A stretch of 64,000 nt of DNA, from the NCBI RefSeq assembly GCF_030463565.1, contig NC_134676.1, positions 27,715,228 to 27,779,227 of the forward strand, in the 5' to 3' direction. Under the pieces are notes generated by a model. The model saw nothing but the letters and a program-made list of their open reading frames with translations, was not told the origin of the DNA and did no database searches. The DNA comes from Pelecanus crispus (Eukaryota; Chordata; Aves; Pelecaniformes; Pelecanidae). Numbering within the stretch: position 1 is the stretch's first letter; each line of letters begins with the position of its first letter. The position numbers and the translations under genes are program-made. Positions 26,139-39,055 of the stretch are shown piece after piece.

Positions 26139-29100
26139 GCATTCCTGAACAATTCACTGCCATTTTATATAAAAGATAAAGCCAATAAAGCCATGGGCTT
26201 TATGCTGCATTTTAGGTGCCTGATTCTTGGATACACACAGTATTTCCAAGCTCTTCCCTTGCTTGACACTGTCTCAAAAGCCTTCAGGGGAAATGAAGGG
26301 CTAATTCTGTCCCACACTGCCACACATCTCCATGGACTTTTTGACCAAAAAAAAAAGCACAGAGAGTTGAGTCACTCCCAGACCCAGTTCCTGAGCCTGG
26401 CCTGCAGAAAAAAGGGAATGGCACAAAATGGCCACAGGTCACTTGAGAGTGAGAAGTCTCAGTTCAAAGAGTTTCCAGCAGGCTTCAGATAGTCCTGATA
26501 GCCTTTGACTTTGCTGAGACTGCTAGCATGAGTAAAAGGCTGCAGGCTCCTTCATTAATCCTGTTGTTATCTACAGGCTTCAGAGTGTATCAATTATTCA
26601 GTTTCCCCTACATAATCTTTTACAGTGTAATCTTTGTATGCAGTCAATGCCATAATATTTTAAGTACATATCAGTTCATGCTATAAATTGCATCAGCTGA
26701 TGTGTACAGTAGCTTCTTGTCTTGCCTTGGAGTGGTTCATTTGGTTGGTAGACAGTCAATTTATTGTTAAATGTGTTCTCAACTGATAGACTGATTGGGC
26801 TCTTTTATATTCTTATGAAGTAAATAAAAAGTAATGAAGTATAAAAATAGTATAAAAATAGCCCAGAAAAACTGGTAAACTACAAGCTAGAAAGCCACAA
26901 ACATCACACAAAGTAAAGACTCATGAGGGATACCACTTCTGTCTAGACTTGCCACAAATTGGAAGAGAATACTACACCACACTGTGAAGAAGAACTGAAG
27001 ATACTGAAACACTCAACTCAAGGAGCCAGCCTAGTAGAATTAAGCAGCACTAAGCCGTTTGTATCTAGAATGTGGAATGTACACCTCACCACATATTTCA
27101 GACGAGATTTCCTCTCCCTTGAGTATATTTAGAACACCTAAGGGCAGGTCCTTTTGTCAGTGAAGTTCACATGAAGACATTTTCTTGCTCTCTTGTCATT
27201 AGGCAACACAAGGCTTTGGTGGATCATATGGTCCTTTCCTGACTCTGGAATAAACTGTGCCACTAATAAAACCAGATGAAGGAGGCTTCTCTAACTGGAA
27301 AACAGTTTTAAGAAACCCAGTAATTCCTGACCTATACTGTTATGTCTTCAAAAAATAAGGCATTGCAGACCAAACTTGTATTAAAAGCAGTGTGAAATAA
27401 AAATCTTCTCTAGCTCAAGCAAAGTTCTCTACTCTTTTTACTGTCTCCCACAAACAAACACTAACAAATAACATTGGGGATTTGCTGTTGGGTACCCATT
27501 GACATACATTTTACTGTAAAATAGTATTAGGAGTATTCACCTTAGCCATCACAGGGAAATTCCTCTTCTACTCATTTTGGCAGACTGTGTACTTACTGAA
27601 GATATCTTCCCTCCTGGAAAGACATGAGCATGGCTTTCAAGAGCTACAATACTTGGCAGAACCCTGTTACTTGGCCAGGACACAAAAGAAGAAAGCAACA
27701 TGAATCATTTTGTGCCTGTAAACTCTCAGGGCTTCAAGCACAAACACGAATTCCATTATTTTAGAGCACTCCACAGCAGGATTATGTTGTAAACAATTCT
27801 TTGTCAAAGATGATGATTACATCACAGACTGCGTACTTGTGTGACACCCGTGCGTGGATGGACAGGCACTAGGCTCATGCCAAGGCAGCTATGACGAATA
27901 CAAACTTCACGAGTCATTAACATTTGTAAAGCTCATGGGGTTATGATACAAAAGACAATATGCCTGTGCAAACAAGTGTTAATATGATGTTTACAAATGG
28001 ATGCTTCTGCACCTGCTAGAATACAAACATTTTAACAGGTGCGTTTGAAACCTCTCCAGTGTTATAGCTCTGAGGAACCACTACCCAGCTCATTGTATAG
28101 AAATAATCTGATTTTTTGATCTCTTTGCAACAATGCAATGAATCTGCACAAAAACAATCACTCCTGAACAACTAAGGAGACAGACACAGCAGAAAAATCC
28201 TTTTCTTTGCATGCCACAGTGTCTAACCCAGACCCACTGCACCAAAATATTGGTATTCAGATCTTCAAGTCATGGCTATCTACAAACAGTCTCAGTTTAG
28301 AAAGTTTGACCTTCTTCATGGCCCTTTTGCTTTCTATTATACACATGGATGAATTAGTGTAAACATATTCAAGAAAGAGTAACATTACATTACTCTAGGA
28401 ATGACTACAGCAATTTAATTTTAGAAAACCTTGTAGTGAAGATCTGCTAGATCCAGCAGTTGACAGAAAGAAAAATCACTGAACCGTTCTACTTTGTGTC
28501 ACAATAAAATTGTATATCCTTTATTATAATACCTGTGCTTGTCTCATGATGTCTACAAAGCTAGCTGTAGTTATGGAAGGCTTGGAGAAAAACAATTCCC
28601 AGAGCAGGAATAGAAATGCAGCAACAGTTTAAAAAAAGAAATCATAATAAAACATACCAGTTCCTGAAGGGACATGGTGGCAGAACTGCACATTTTCCTG
28701 TGATCTGCACAGCCCTGTCTGAAGCACAACAGCTGCAATCTGTTCATTTCCACAAGCAATGAAGATGACTTGTGTTGCCCTCCAAGAAGCATCCAAGAGT
28801 CTTCACCACAGCCTAGTCTCTCTTCCCCGCTGTGGTAGTAGGGGTGTTAAAACTGTAACTGTGCAAAGGGCAGAGAAGTCTTTTGCACAGGGAAAATGAG
28901 AGTATAGAAGGCTGTGGTGGGTTCAAGGCACAATGCTGAAGTGCAACAACAAAAGTACAGTCACCCCATGCACAGCACCTCTGTCCTGAAGGCAGCCTGA
29001 AATTCAGAAACCTGGGGGGTGAGGATCAATGAATGGCTGCATACCAACAGTTTTACTCATGAAGTGGCAACGTGATATCCATAAATGTCATGCCAAGCCA

Positions 29101-32100
29101 AGGGCTCCCAGGCTGGTTGCAGCCTGCAGCTCATCCAGCCTGCTGACTCCACAGGGGTGTGGATGAATTGCTGGAGTGGTGGCAACCAGCTCCTACCTAC
29201 CTTGCTGCCTTCTTTGCCATTGTGCTGGGTTGCTGCATGTGCTCTACATGGTTGTGTAGTAGAGTCTGCTTCCTTCTTGGGAAGACAGCAGAGCACCCTG
29301 GGCTCTGTTGGCTTCTCTGGTTACAGCACTTGCATGTCCTCCTTGAGGAGAGGCAGACCGACCGATCTGCTCGCAGGCCCCTTAGGTTGGAAAGGTTATA
29401 TGCTAGTCATAGCACACAGACTGTGAGATCTCCAAAGCAAAGCACTCCTGACAGAACTCACAGACAAAGGCAAAGCCACTACTCAGTTGAGTGAAGGCTT
29501 CCAATGTAAAGACAAAGGGTATGAAAGCTAGGACTCCTTCCCAACTCTCTTCTGGTAACAGAATGAACACATGAAATCACAAGTCAGAGGGCAGTCCTAC
29601 TGACTTCTGGAAAATACCTTCTAGAAAATGTAATGAACTCCAAAAAAACAGGCTTTTTCATTCTCCATTGTAATCTAGAGTGCAAGACCATTTGCAACAA
29701 TATAGAGCTATTTGCAACTTGTTTTCTGACCCAGACCATTTTCACCCACAAGTCAGGTAGGTAAAATATTCTTTATTTGCAGTCAGAAATCACTGTGTGC
29801 AACGTTTCCAGGCTCCTATCAATAAACCAAGTTCAAATCCATTTTCAGATCTGACCTTTAAAATGACATAATGGGTTTCTCAGTGCATTGTATGAGAGTG
29901 ATTATTTTTCCATAGTGGGTAATTTCAGATAATAATGAATACCACAACTTCAGCTAAAGAAGGAAACAAACCCCAGGAAAAAGTCACGCTGCCTTAGACT
30001 TATGACAGTACCAGTTAATTTCTATTAAAAAAGAGATGTGCTTTTGCAGAGACTATCTTGCCTCAGTTTCCCTTCCAACTTCCAAATTAATCCCATTACT
30101 TCTCCCTTCACTTGTATCTTTTTCCTCTTCTCTTTAAGCAGTTTCCTTCTTACAGTTTTTGCCCTTTTCCCCCACCTGCCTACAGAGATACACCTTGGTC
30201 TTCTATTCCAAAAAAGTCTTTTCCTTGGCAATAACTGGTTTTCAAACTAGTGCCTTCTCTTACCATCCTTCTCTCACCTCCAAGACTGTGGACTATGATG
30301 TTCACTTTCTCTACTTTATTTTCCTGTCATTAAATGGTGACGCCTTAAATCAGGTCTCTGGCTTATGCTTTCCCTCTCTTCAAACAAATTGTTCTTTTAA
30401 GGGCCAATCACATTCTCCATATATCGGAGTCCCCCATACCGCTGGAAGAGTAAATAGTGACAGTGACCATTCACTCACAGGGCAATTGGGATTGCTTGCT
30501 CACCTAAGCACAACCAGAAGTACAATTCCATATACAGGAAAGATCAGTTGGAAACAAGGAATGATCAAATACAACCAAGAGAGCAAAACTATCCCAAAGC
30601 AGTTCTGCCTCTTCCTATCTGTGACCATGATTGCATGCTCATCCTATCTCATGGCCAAGAGTAGCAGGATGATCAATCTGAAATGAATCTAAGAGCATTC
30701 ATATGATATTCCTGTCCATTGCAAGAAGGTCATAATTTACAGCTACTCCTCCTCTTTTACTCACATGGCTCTGAAATGAGACTGATAGGAAATACTGAAG
30801 GCAGATGGATTGCCTTCTCATCATCCTTTCTACAATAAGTAGTTTAGCATCAGCTAGTAGTTAGTAAGACCATGATTATACAGATCCGCTTGCTTCAGCA
30901 GGTTAACAAAAACTCCCTGAAGAAATGTGACACCCTCTTCTACAGAGAAGCAATGGAGAAAAGGAGCAGAGGTATGGTCTCGCATCCAAGGGAGTGACTT
31001 CATTGAAACTCTAAGAAAACCGCTTGACTTTGCCCCTGAGAGATCACATTCTTAGCCCAAGTAAGTGAAAACTCTGGTTTACTCTGGAGCAATTTTATCC
31101 TCAACATGCCTGTAGAGCTGTATACAGCAAAGGCACTCAGATCTGTATCTACAGGGCGGTCAGGCACTTTTCCTGACCTCTTTCTTTACACAGACTTTAT
31201 CTCCTTTTTCCCACCCATCTCTGAATGTTGAGAATGGCCTACACTCACACACGCACTTCTTGTCCATCTGGTGCTCTCTTCTTCCAATCCATTAATTCCA
31301 GGAATCCCCTAAAAGGTGGGCTTGGGGTTTTTTCAGCTACAATCTCTCAAGCCTACCTTTAATTAAATAATTGTACTTTACCATGTCTCAACCTATCTGC
31401 TAGACTAGAGCAGAAATTGAAAAATGTAACACTGGGTTTTGCTGGCACTGTGTAGGTACGTCATGTTCCACAGATTACTTAATTACTGCTAAAGTCTAGT
31501 TTAACTAGGAGGCTGGTTGCTAGCTGATTACAGACAGTTTCCTGTCCTTGCCCCTGGAGAGTGTATAAACAGTCTACATGCAAGGTTTTCAGAGTCACCA
31601 CAAAGGCTCCCACCTGGTGGAGGTTTTTTAACACGGGATGGTGATATTACATAGCACAGTGAAATGTACTTACTGGAAGAGTTGCAACACTTACCATGCA
31701 TAAGGCTTATGCAAGCACTGTGTATTTGCTTAGGCTTTTTAGTATGGGTGACAAAGTAATTTTAGGATGTGGAATGTCTCCTTGCACAGGAGATGGAAGT
31801 TGGTAAGTCCAGAGAACACAAATATGCTTAGTTTTGGGAGGGGATAGAAGAGGGAGTGAGCCAAGTACTACAGGCTTGCTTACCCTCAAATGGTCCTGGA
31901 TTCCCGGATTCTACTGTAAGTATTTTAATCACTTGGAACCTGCTGTTTGATGCTGGTTTCATGTTTGTGCTGTTGTAAGTCATGTTTGGCCATGATGTGA
32001 GGAGCAACGCAGTGAGACTATTTGTGCTGTGCTGACAAATGTCATTAAAATAGCATCAAGATGATGAACTATGAACTCATTCAGCAAGAGTCTCTCAGCT

Positions 32101-32991
32101 TGCAGAAACTCTAAATAAAAAGACAGAGGGAAAACAAACAAGCAAACAAACAAACCAGCCAGAGCAAGTAGGAAGATGAGAATTAAAGCCACAACTAGCT
32201 GCATAAAAGCCAAAAAATCCCAGAAATGATAATTTATAAATTCTCAGTAATACTGCTATCTGAGCACCCTCTAGTGGTACACGGTTGAGAATAAACAGCT
32301 CCAGAAATGAAAATGTGATCCCACAGGGAAAAAAATAAGCAGAAGATGTAGTGTGTCATTGACTTTGTTTGGACAATTAATCATTCTATGTGTGTTTCCA
32401 TTTGGAAGACAGGGAAGTAGCTCAACATTCAAAACCAATTTTGTTATTTATCTCCTGGCATTGTGTTCCCAGCATTTCCTTAATTTTCATGTCATCCAAC
32501 TGGTTAAAGGCTTCTGTTCATTTAAAAGTATTCTATCAATTTGTTTAAACTCATTTTCTTCGGAATGGGAGATTAGAGTCAAATGAAAAATAATAAGCCA
32601 GTATAACAATGCAGAGAGAAGAGATGGAGGGAACAGGAGACTATCCAACTGATTTCCACTCCCTGTGGCGCCAAGGTATATTTTAACTTAAGGGCAGATA
32701 AATACTATTTGGTTTGAAGACAAAGCTGTTCACCATTTTGCACTTGTATTTAACCTGCAAAAGGAGTGGAGACTGGTCTAATCACACAGTGATCACAGAT
32801 CACAGCTTTATAGTTCAGTATTTTTCAGGAAAATTTTAAACTTAATTTTATATATACACAGAATATGCTTCATGTTTGCTCTTTTCCACAATTTTTTTGA
32901 CTTATGGTCTGTTATCAGTTGGGTTCAACATACAGCAAGTGTACTCTACTACACTAAGACCATGGTGTTACAATTATGCATTATTTTTACT

Positions 32992-33007
32992 GTAAAAAAA
33001 AAAAAAA
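32992..33007. repeat. Poly-A run
   Basis: A run of about 15 A follows TTTACTGT. No retrotransposon body is recognisable to its left, so it is annotated only as a homopolymer. Confidence 0.6.
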
Positions 33008-33024
33008 TCATTCATCCCAGATAG

Positions 33025-33357
33025 TGTGAGGTCTTTTATTTCCTGTGGAAATCTCATATAGTTAGAACATTTGTAGATCCACCAGACATTACTCCTGGAG
33101 ACTTTGCCATAGTGAAGGCACTTGTCATCAGGAAGAGTCGAACTGGTGGTGCCAGACAAAACTTTGACTCATGTTCTACCTCAGGGACTATGGGCGACCT
33201 CTTCCGTGGCAGCACTAGGCAACACAAAGAGAATAGCTTCAAGAAAGATGGGTATCTGCAACTATGGGGAGGCTTAACACATTGGAACATCAAATCAATT
33301 CTACAGCACGGCCTAAGCTCCTTAAAGGACGACAGGACCATAGATGAGGGTCCCTGA
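33025..33357 (+). other. Unidentified open frame (no known family)
   Basis: From just after a stop at 33022-33024 the plus strand is open for about 110 codons to a TGA at 33355-33357. It has an ATG at 33112. The translation looks protein-like, with blocks such as VDPPDITPGDFAIVKALVIR and a TGGARQNFDS segment, mixed charge and no low complexity. I do not recognise it. The minus strand is also open across 33054-33620 (188 codons from an ATG), so at most one strand is likely to be real. No convincing splice acceptor or promoter frames it. It could be a decayed exon or retrocopy, or chance. Confidence 0.2.
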
Positions 33358-36300
33358 AGCTGAGATATCTGTCTTTGGTACCCGTCTTGCCAAGTGACCA
33401 GATTTGACCAGCAACAACAAAAAATGGTGGCTTCAGATACTGTCAGCAACTCTGTCAGACCACATCCCTGAGGGCTCCCGGCCTGTGTGAGGACATGTGA
33501 ATGGAGGCACATCTCTATTAAATTACATAGCCGAAGAAATTCCTTACTCTCAACAGGCCTTGTCCTCAGTGCCAGGATTCTTGCCTCCACCCCCTCTTCT
33601 TTTTTTTCCATGGGGAGCATGGCACCTCTGACACACCTTACCTAACTAAGCTTCCCACACCAGGGAAAAAATTGTTAATGAGTATATTGCTGTTGATTCC
33701 GACAGAAAATAAATGTGTTCTCAGGGTTATGGCTTGAGAAGAGAAAATGGAAAAGATCTTATGTCCTGGATAAAAGGCCAATTACTCTCCTGAGTAATTA
33801 AAAAATCCAGGGCAAAATATCATGCCAAAACTTTCTCCATACTGGAAGGTGGAGATCTAAATTCTGGAATATTTCAGACAGTTCACAAAGTCTTGTGACC
33901 TGACTATTGCTCAGAGTCCTGAATACAGCCATGATCCACTAAAAACACATATTCTGTCTTAACCAGTCATCTGCTGAGGGAAAAAATAAAAGTGAGGACC
34001 CCAGCATATATGTCTAGTTCCCAATTATCTCTTACCTTTTCATCTTCTCCTTACATATGAGAGAGAAATGATTTTTACCTTGATCGTAAGACACACAGCC
34101 AGAGGGGTCATTTAAAATCTTTGGTGGAGCATGTATTTGAGAAATACAAGCAGAAAAAAAAAATCTTCATTACAGTTAATTACAGTTAAAATGGGTTTGG
34201 AAGAGAAACTGCTCATATTTTAAAGGCAGCCATGAAAAAAATGTAATGAGAGTCAGACCCGGATCCACACTTAACCTCGCTTGCATTGGTGTAACCCGGC
34301 TGCCTTTGGAAGAGTTTCTCTCCCTTTATACTCCTCGAGTGAGATGCGAATCAGGCCCACAGCCTACCTGCCCACCCTTGCCATGATGATGATGATAACG
34401 ATAATGAAAAAATTAATGGACCTGGAGTCAGTATTAAAAATTGCTTGTACCTAATACTAATTTTCCTCATGGCTGTGAAGCCCTCTTTTTGACGAGAAGG
34501 AAAACAGAACAGTTACCAGCTGTTCACATAATGACGAACACTAATAAGGGAAGACATGCATGCTAATGAGCTGGGGGAGGGGAATCAGAGGGTACACTCA
34601 TCAGTGTGCAGCTGTAAGTGCAAATCCTTCCTCTGAGTATTTTGGAAATCTGACGGCATGTCATGCTGGCAAATTGGCTTGACACTGAAATCAGTCCCAG
34701 ATAAGGAAAACAGCACTTCCAGAGTCTGCTTCCAGCCCTGGCCAGGTGAAGATGAGTGTATTTTTCACCATGCTGTTAACTGTATTAGGACAGGTACTTT
34801 CACCACATGTGACATCTTCTAAAAAATTATTATTGCAGTCACAAATGAACAGCCAAACAGAGATGACCTCATGGGTCCAGCAGACAATAACAAGTGAAGA
34901 AAGAAAGAGATGTGTGGGACAGAACTGGGAGGAGAACAACAATGCCCTTTGTACTCTCTGGTCTGTACATCACACAAACAAATTCACGCTTAAAGGCTTG
35001 CCTGCATGCAGAGTTGTAGGGTCTTCTTTCAAAGTTTTAAAACCTGATGTAGCTGCTTTAGTGCAAAAGCCAGTGAAAACCAGTCTTTCCTTAGTTCAAA
35101 CCCAGCTTATTTTCATTAGGTTTAGGTCAGACAAGCACAGGCTTATGCTGAAATATGCCATTCAGCCCAAAGTCTGCATATAGGCTTACAGTGCTCTAAC
35201 TAACCCACCTCAATTATGGGCAGATCTTGTAGAGGTGATGAACTTCAGGCTACCATAGGTGTAAAACCCCTGCTTGCAATTCACTTCCTCCCAATTTTCT
35301 CTAAACAGTCTGAAGGGGTGTTAGGTTCTTGGAGGACCTCAGCAACTTGAGTCCTGACAGCTTTATTAGAAGATAAATTTGTTCAATTTGTTCATTCTGA
35401 GCAATCTTAAGAGACTAATCATCAAAACTGAGCAATGTTAAAGGGTAGGTCTGGAGAAAAAGGCCTGCTTAAAATGAAAATCTTGCTCCAGGGCTTTTGA
35501 CCTGCTGAGGATTGCTTGGCCACGTTCACAGGTGCCAATCCACAGATCTACAAATGAGATAGTTCTACATAGCCAGGGGTAAGATTGCCAATATGAAGGA
35601 AAGCGTCTGGCGTAAAACACAATAGATGGTGTAAAATGGCAAAGCTGGGGCTATGCTGATTTACATCAGGTAAAAATGTCTTTGGGGTTTCTGATGTGTA
35701 AATAGGTCTTTATAAAGGGGTTAACATTTCATGGAAGGATGCTCACTTACTAGGTTTTTATTTCTCTGTAACAGATGTGGCACTTAAATCAGTACTGCAA
35801 GTTGCTATATCAACCTCTACGTCAGGCTCACATTGAAGAGAGGCTGCTGGGGACGTGTTGTCTCCTGATTAACATGAAGATAGAACTTTTTTTTTTCCTT
35901 AATGCAAAGAGGAGACTGAAGAGAAACGTTTACCATTCTAGCTCTGTTTCTACAGGAAAAACGTATGCTGCACAGCAGTCAGCACTTCTCAGCAGGAAAA
36001 CCTGAGACGAAGAACACGGAGACATGTGAAATCGGAGAAGAAATGGAAAACATGATCAAGGGAGATAAATTAGAAAAATCATTTAGAAAAACTCAATTTC
36101 CTAGTAAGTTCTAGTTAGTCTCACAGAACGCACTGAAATGAAATACAAAACAGGGAGTCCGACTCCATCAAGATGCAAAGATTGCACAGCATGGAAGCCA
36201 GTGAAATCATATGAATTCATTTAACTCTGAAAAAGTCTTCAGAAAAGTAAAAGCTTCTGCTGCTTTTTCAGGTGGCTGTAATGGCTGAGCCTGAAGATAT

Positions 36301-37769
36301 ATACCAACAACAGAATAAAGTGCAGAGTTAAAAAGAAATCCAAACACAAGTGTTTTAAAATTTACAGTTGAGGGTAGAGAGCACTTCAAGAGGTGAACTG
36401 ATCTGATGCCTGCCTTGACCCACAAGCTGATCCCTACCTGAGTGATCCAAAAACATTGCTAGGTTGCTCCTAAACATGCTTCCTGCAGCACTAAACAGCA
36501 GGTAGAATAGGGCTGGAAGAAGTTCCACGAGATCTACCTTGGCTGCCTTTTGGAGGCAGGACCTGGTACAAGATGAAGACCCACTGCGGACAGCTGTCCA
36601 ACACTTGCACTCTGCCTGGAGATTTCATGACATCGGCCCATGGAAGGCAAAATTTTTCCACACTCAGTGGTCTTTTGCTGCATATTTACACTTGTTCTTT
36701 CCCTCATAGATACGGCAGATAGGTGGTCACCATCCTCTTCAATGCCACGCCTCCAAAGCCTTTCCATGTCTACTCACTCTTCTTTTTTTTTAGGACAAAC
36801 AAACCAAATTCTTCAGCATGACCATGTTTTCCAGTCCTCTAGTCATTCTTGCTATGGTCCTCCAGACTACCTCCAACTTCTGGCATGGTACAAGATGGGT
36901 GGTGGGGATGCACAGAAAAAGAGGTTTCTGAAGGCCAAATGAATGCTGACACTGTTTAGATAAAGCTGTAAATAATTGGGAAAACCACTGCCATTCAATT
37001 GCTGAAATCAGCCTTTGCAGAATTTCTAGCACTTTTTCTACATGCAGACAAAGGGCTTTGGTTCTGCAGAAGCATGAGGCAGAGATGTGTAAATCACTCT
37101 TCTAACCTGAGAACCTGAGGAAACCCAGGTATCCTGTCCCCCTCATCATCAGCCAGACAAGCAGTGGCATTTTCAGCTGCAATTATGAAGGGTGTTGAAG
37201 ACACCAGACTGGTGAGAACAGACTTTCTGCACTGCTTTAGTCTGCCTCTGGCTCAGCTCCCCATAATAGCCCATGTCAGGCCAGCGCAGAAATCTCTTCT
37301 GCATGTGTTGGGAGATGTTGTGCAGGTGTGCTCCTCTGTGCCATTACCCTGATCGTAATCCCCACTGATGTGGCCACACTGTAGATAAAGTGGTATCCAC
37401 CTTTTGCACTCCTGCTAATAGTATTGCTGCCCTGCGGGAATGAGGCAATGATATGCAAGTGCATAGCTACTGCATGACCATTTCTGACAAGAAGCAACAA
37501 TGAAAAGCACAGAGAAAATACAGTGAATGGAAAATTTATCTGTATCAAGTTGTGATTCTCAAGGTTGGAGTTTGGTCACAATACTTCCATGTGTGCTGAA
37601 AACCTTATGGAAACTTTAACAGCCCAAAGAAGTTAAGACCTTGGATTTTCACCTCTTCTGGAAAACTGCAGCACTGTAAGATGCTGGCCATGTACTGACT
37701 GGAGCCTTCAAAGATTGGTTTTGAACTTAAAAGCACTAAATTGTGTTGATTGACGTTAAAATACATGAA

Positions 37770-39055
37770 AAGCCAACAGAACAGCCAACATGGCTTCATT
37801 AAGAGCAAATTGTGCCTGACAAATTTGGTGGCCTTCTACAACGGGGTTACAGCATTGGTGGATAAGGGAAGAGCGACTGATGTCATCTACCTGGACTTGT
37901 GCAAAGCATTTGATCCTGTCCCGCACAACATCCTTTTCTCTAAAATGGAGAAACACGGATTTGATGGGTGGACCACTCAGTGGATAAGGAATTGGCTGAA
38001 AGGTCATACTCAAAGAGTTGTGGTCAACAGCTCGATGTCCAGGTGGAGGAGACCAGTGATGAGTGGTGTCCCTCAGGGGTCCATATTGGGACCAGTATTA
38101 TTTAACCTCTTTGCCAGGGACATGGACAGTGGGATTGAGGGCACCCTCAGCAAGTTTGTGGATGACACCAAGCTGAGTGGTGTGCTTGATACTCTAGAGG
38201 GAAGACTTGCCATCCAGAGCGACCTTGACAGGCTAGAGAGGTGGGCCCATGTGAACCTCATGAAGTTCAACAAGGCCAAGTGCAAGGCCCTGCACCTGGG
38301 TTGGGGCAATCCCAAACATGGATACAGGCTGGGTGATGAGTGGATTGAGAGCAGCCCTGCGGAGACTGAGTTGGCGATATTGGTGGATGAAAAACTGAAT
38401 ATGAGCCAGCAATGTGCACTTGCAGCCCAGAAAACAGTCATCCTGGCTGCATCAAAAGAAGTGCAGCCAGCAAGTTGAGGGAGTTGATTCTGCCCCTCTA
38501 CTCTGCTCTCATGAGACACCACCTAGAGTACTGCATCCAGCTCTGGAGCTCCCAACAAATAAATAATAAGACAGACAAGGACCTGTTGGAGTGGGTCCAG
38601 AGGAGGGCCACAAAGATGATCAGAGGGCTGGAGCACCTCCGCTATGAGGAAAGGATGAAAGCGTTGGACTTGTTTAGCCTAGAGAAGAGAAGGCTCTGCG
38701 GAGACCTTATAGTGGCCTTCCAGTACTTCAAGGGGGCCTACAGGAAAGATGGGGAGGGACTCTAACAGGGATTGTAGTGACAGGACAAGCGGTAATTATT
38801 TTAAGCTGAAAGAGGGTAGATTTATATTAGATATAGGAAGAAATTCTTCACTGTGAGGGTGGTGAGACACTGGAAAGTGTTGCCAGAGAAGTTGTGGATG
38901 CCCCCTACCTGGAAGTGTTCAAGGCCAGGTTGGATGGGGCTTTGAGCAACCTGGTCTAGTGGAAGGTATCCCTGCCCATGGCAGGGGGGTTGGAACTAGA
39001 TGATCTTTAATGTCCCTTCCAACACAAACCATACGATAGTTCTATGATTCTATGA
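37770..39055 (+). mobile_element. CR1 non-LTR retrotransposon, long 5'-truncated copy
   Basis: This is the longest CR1 copy in the window. The plus strand encodes the ORF2 reverse transcriptase from the block before CKAFD ([18 protein letters not shown]) through [14 protein letters not shown], the catalytic motif (FVDD at 38155-38166, where FADD is usual), and [12 protein letters not shown] small indel near 38430-38460 shifts the frame. The C-terminal block then resumes at about 38440-38765 in another frame ([25 protein letters not shown]) and ends at a stop after KDGEGL. The 3' UTR ends with the repeated TTCTATGA tail at 39040-39055. It is dead through frameshift and stop and 5'-truncated by roughly two thirds of a full element. 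Confidence 0.96.

Larger units (their letters stand above)
22351..37769. other. Gene-poor intergenic region
   Basis: About 15 kb with no recognised gene. It contains short open frames on both strands, a near-perfect 18-bp tandem repeat of a TCTGAACATTTGGCC-type unit near 24803-24837, an AAT microsatellite at 26079-26138, an unexplained two-strand open region at 33025-33620, and a GAT/AAT-rich low-complexity patch at about 34385-34420. I saw no tRNA, rRNA or retroviral remnant in it. Confidence 0.45.

Noticed and set aside
29057..29494. Overlapping 80-113 codon frames on both strands
   Set aside because: No recognisable domain, no splice context and open on both strands; looks like chance in GC-moderate DNA.
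30159..30686. 175-codon plus-strand frame
   Set aside because: Serine/phenylalanine-rich translation of pyrimidine-rich DNA, no family resemblance and no promoter or splice signals.
34530..34640. Possible conserved regulatory element with an ATGCTAATGAG octamer/homeobox-like core
   Set aside because: A single motif match in AT-rich DNA is not enough; it would need cross-species alignment to support it.
37756..38522. Minus-strand frames of 85 and 149 codons
   Set aside because: Antisense shadows of the long CR1 copy.
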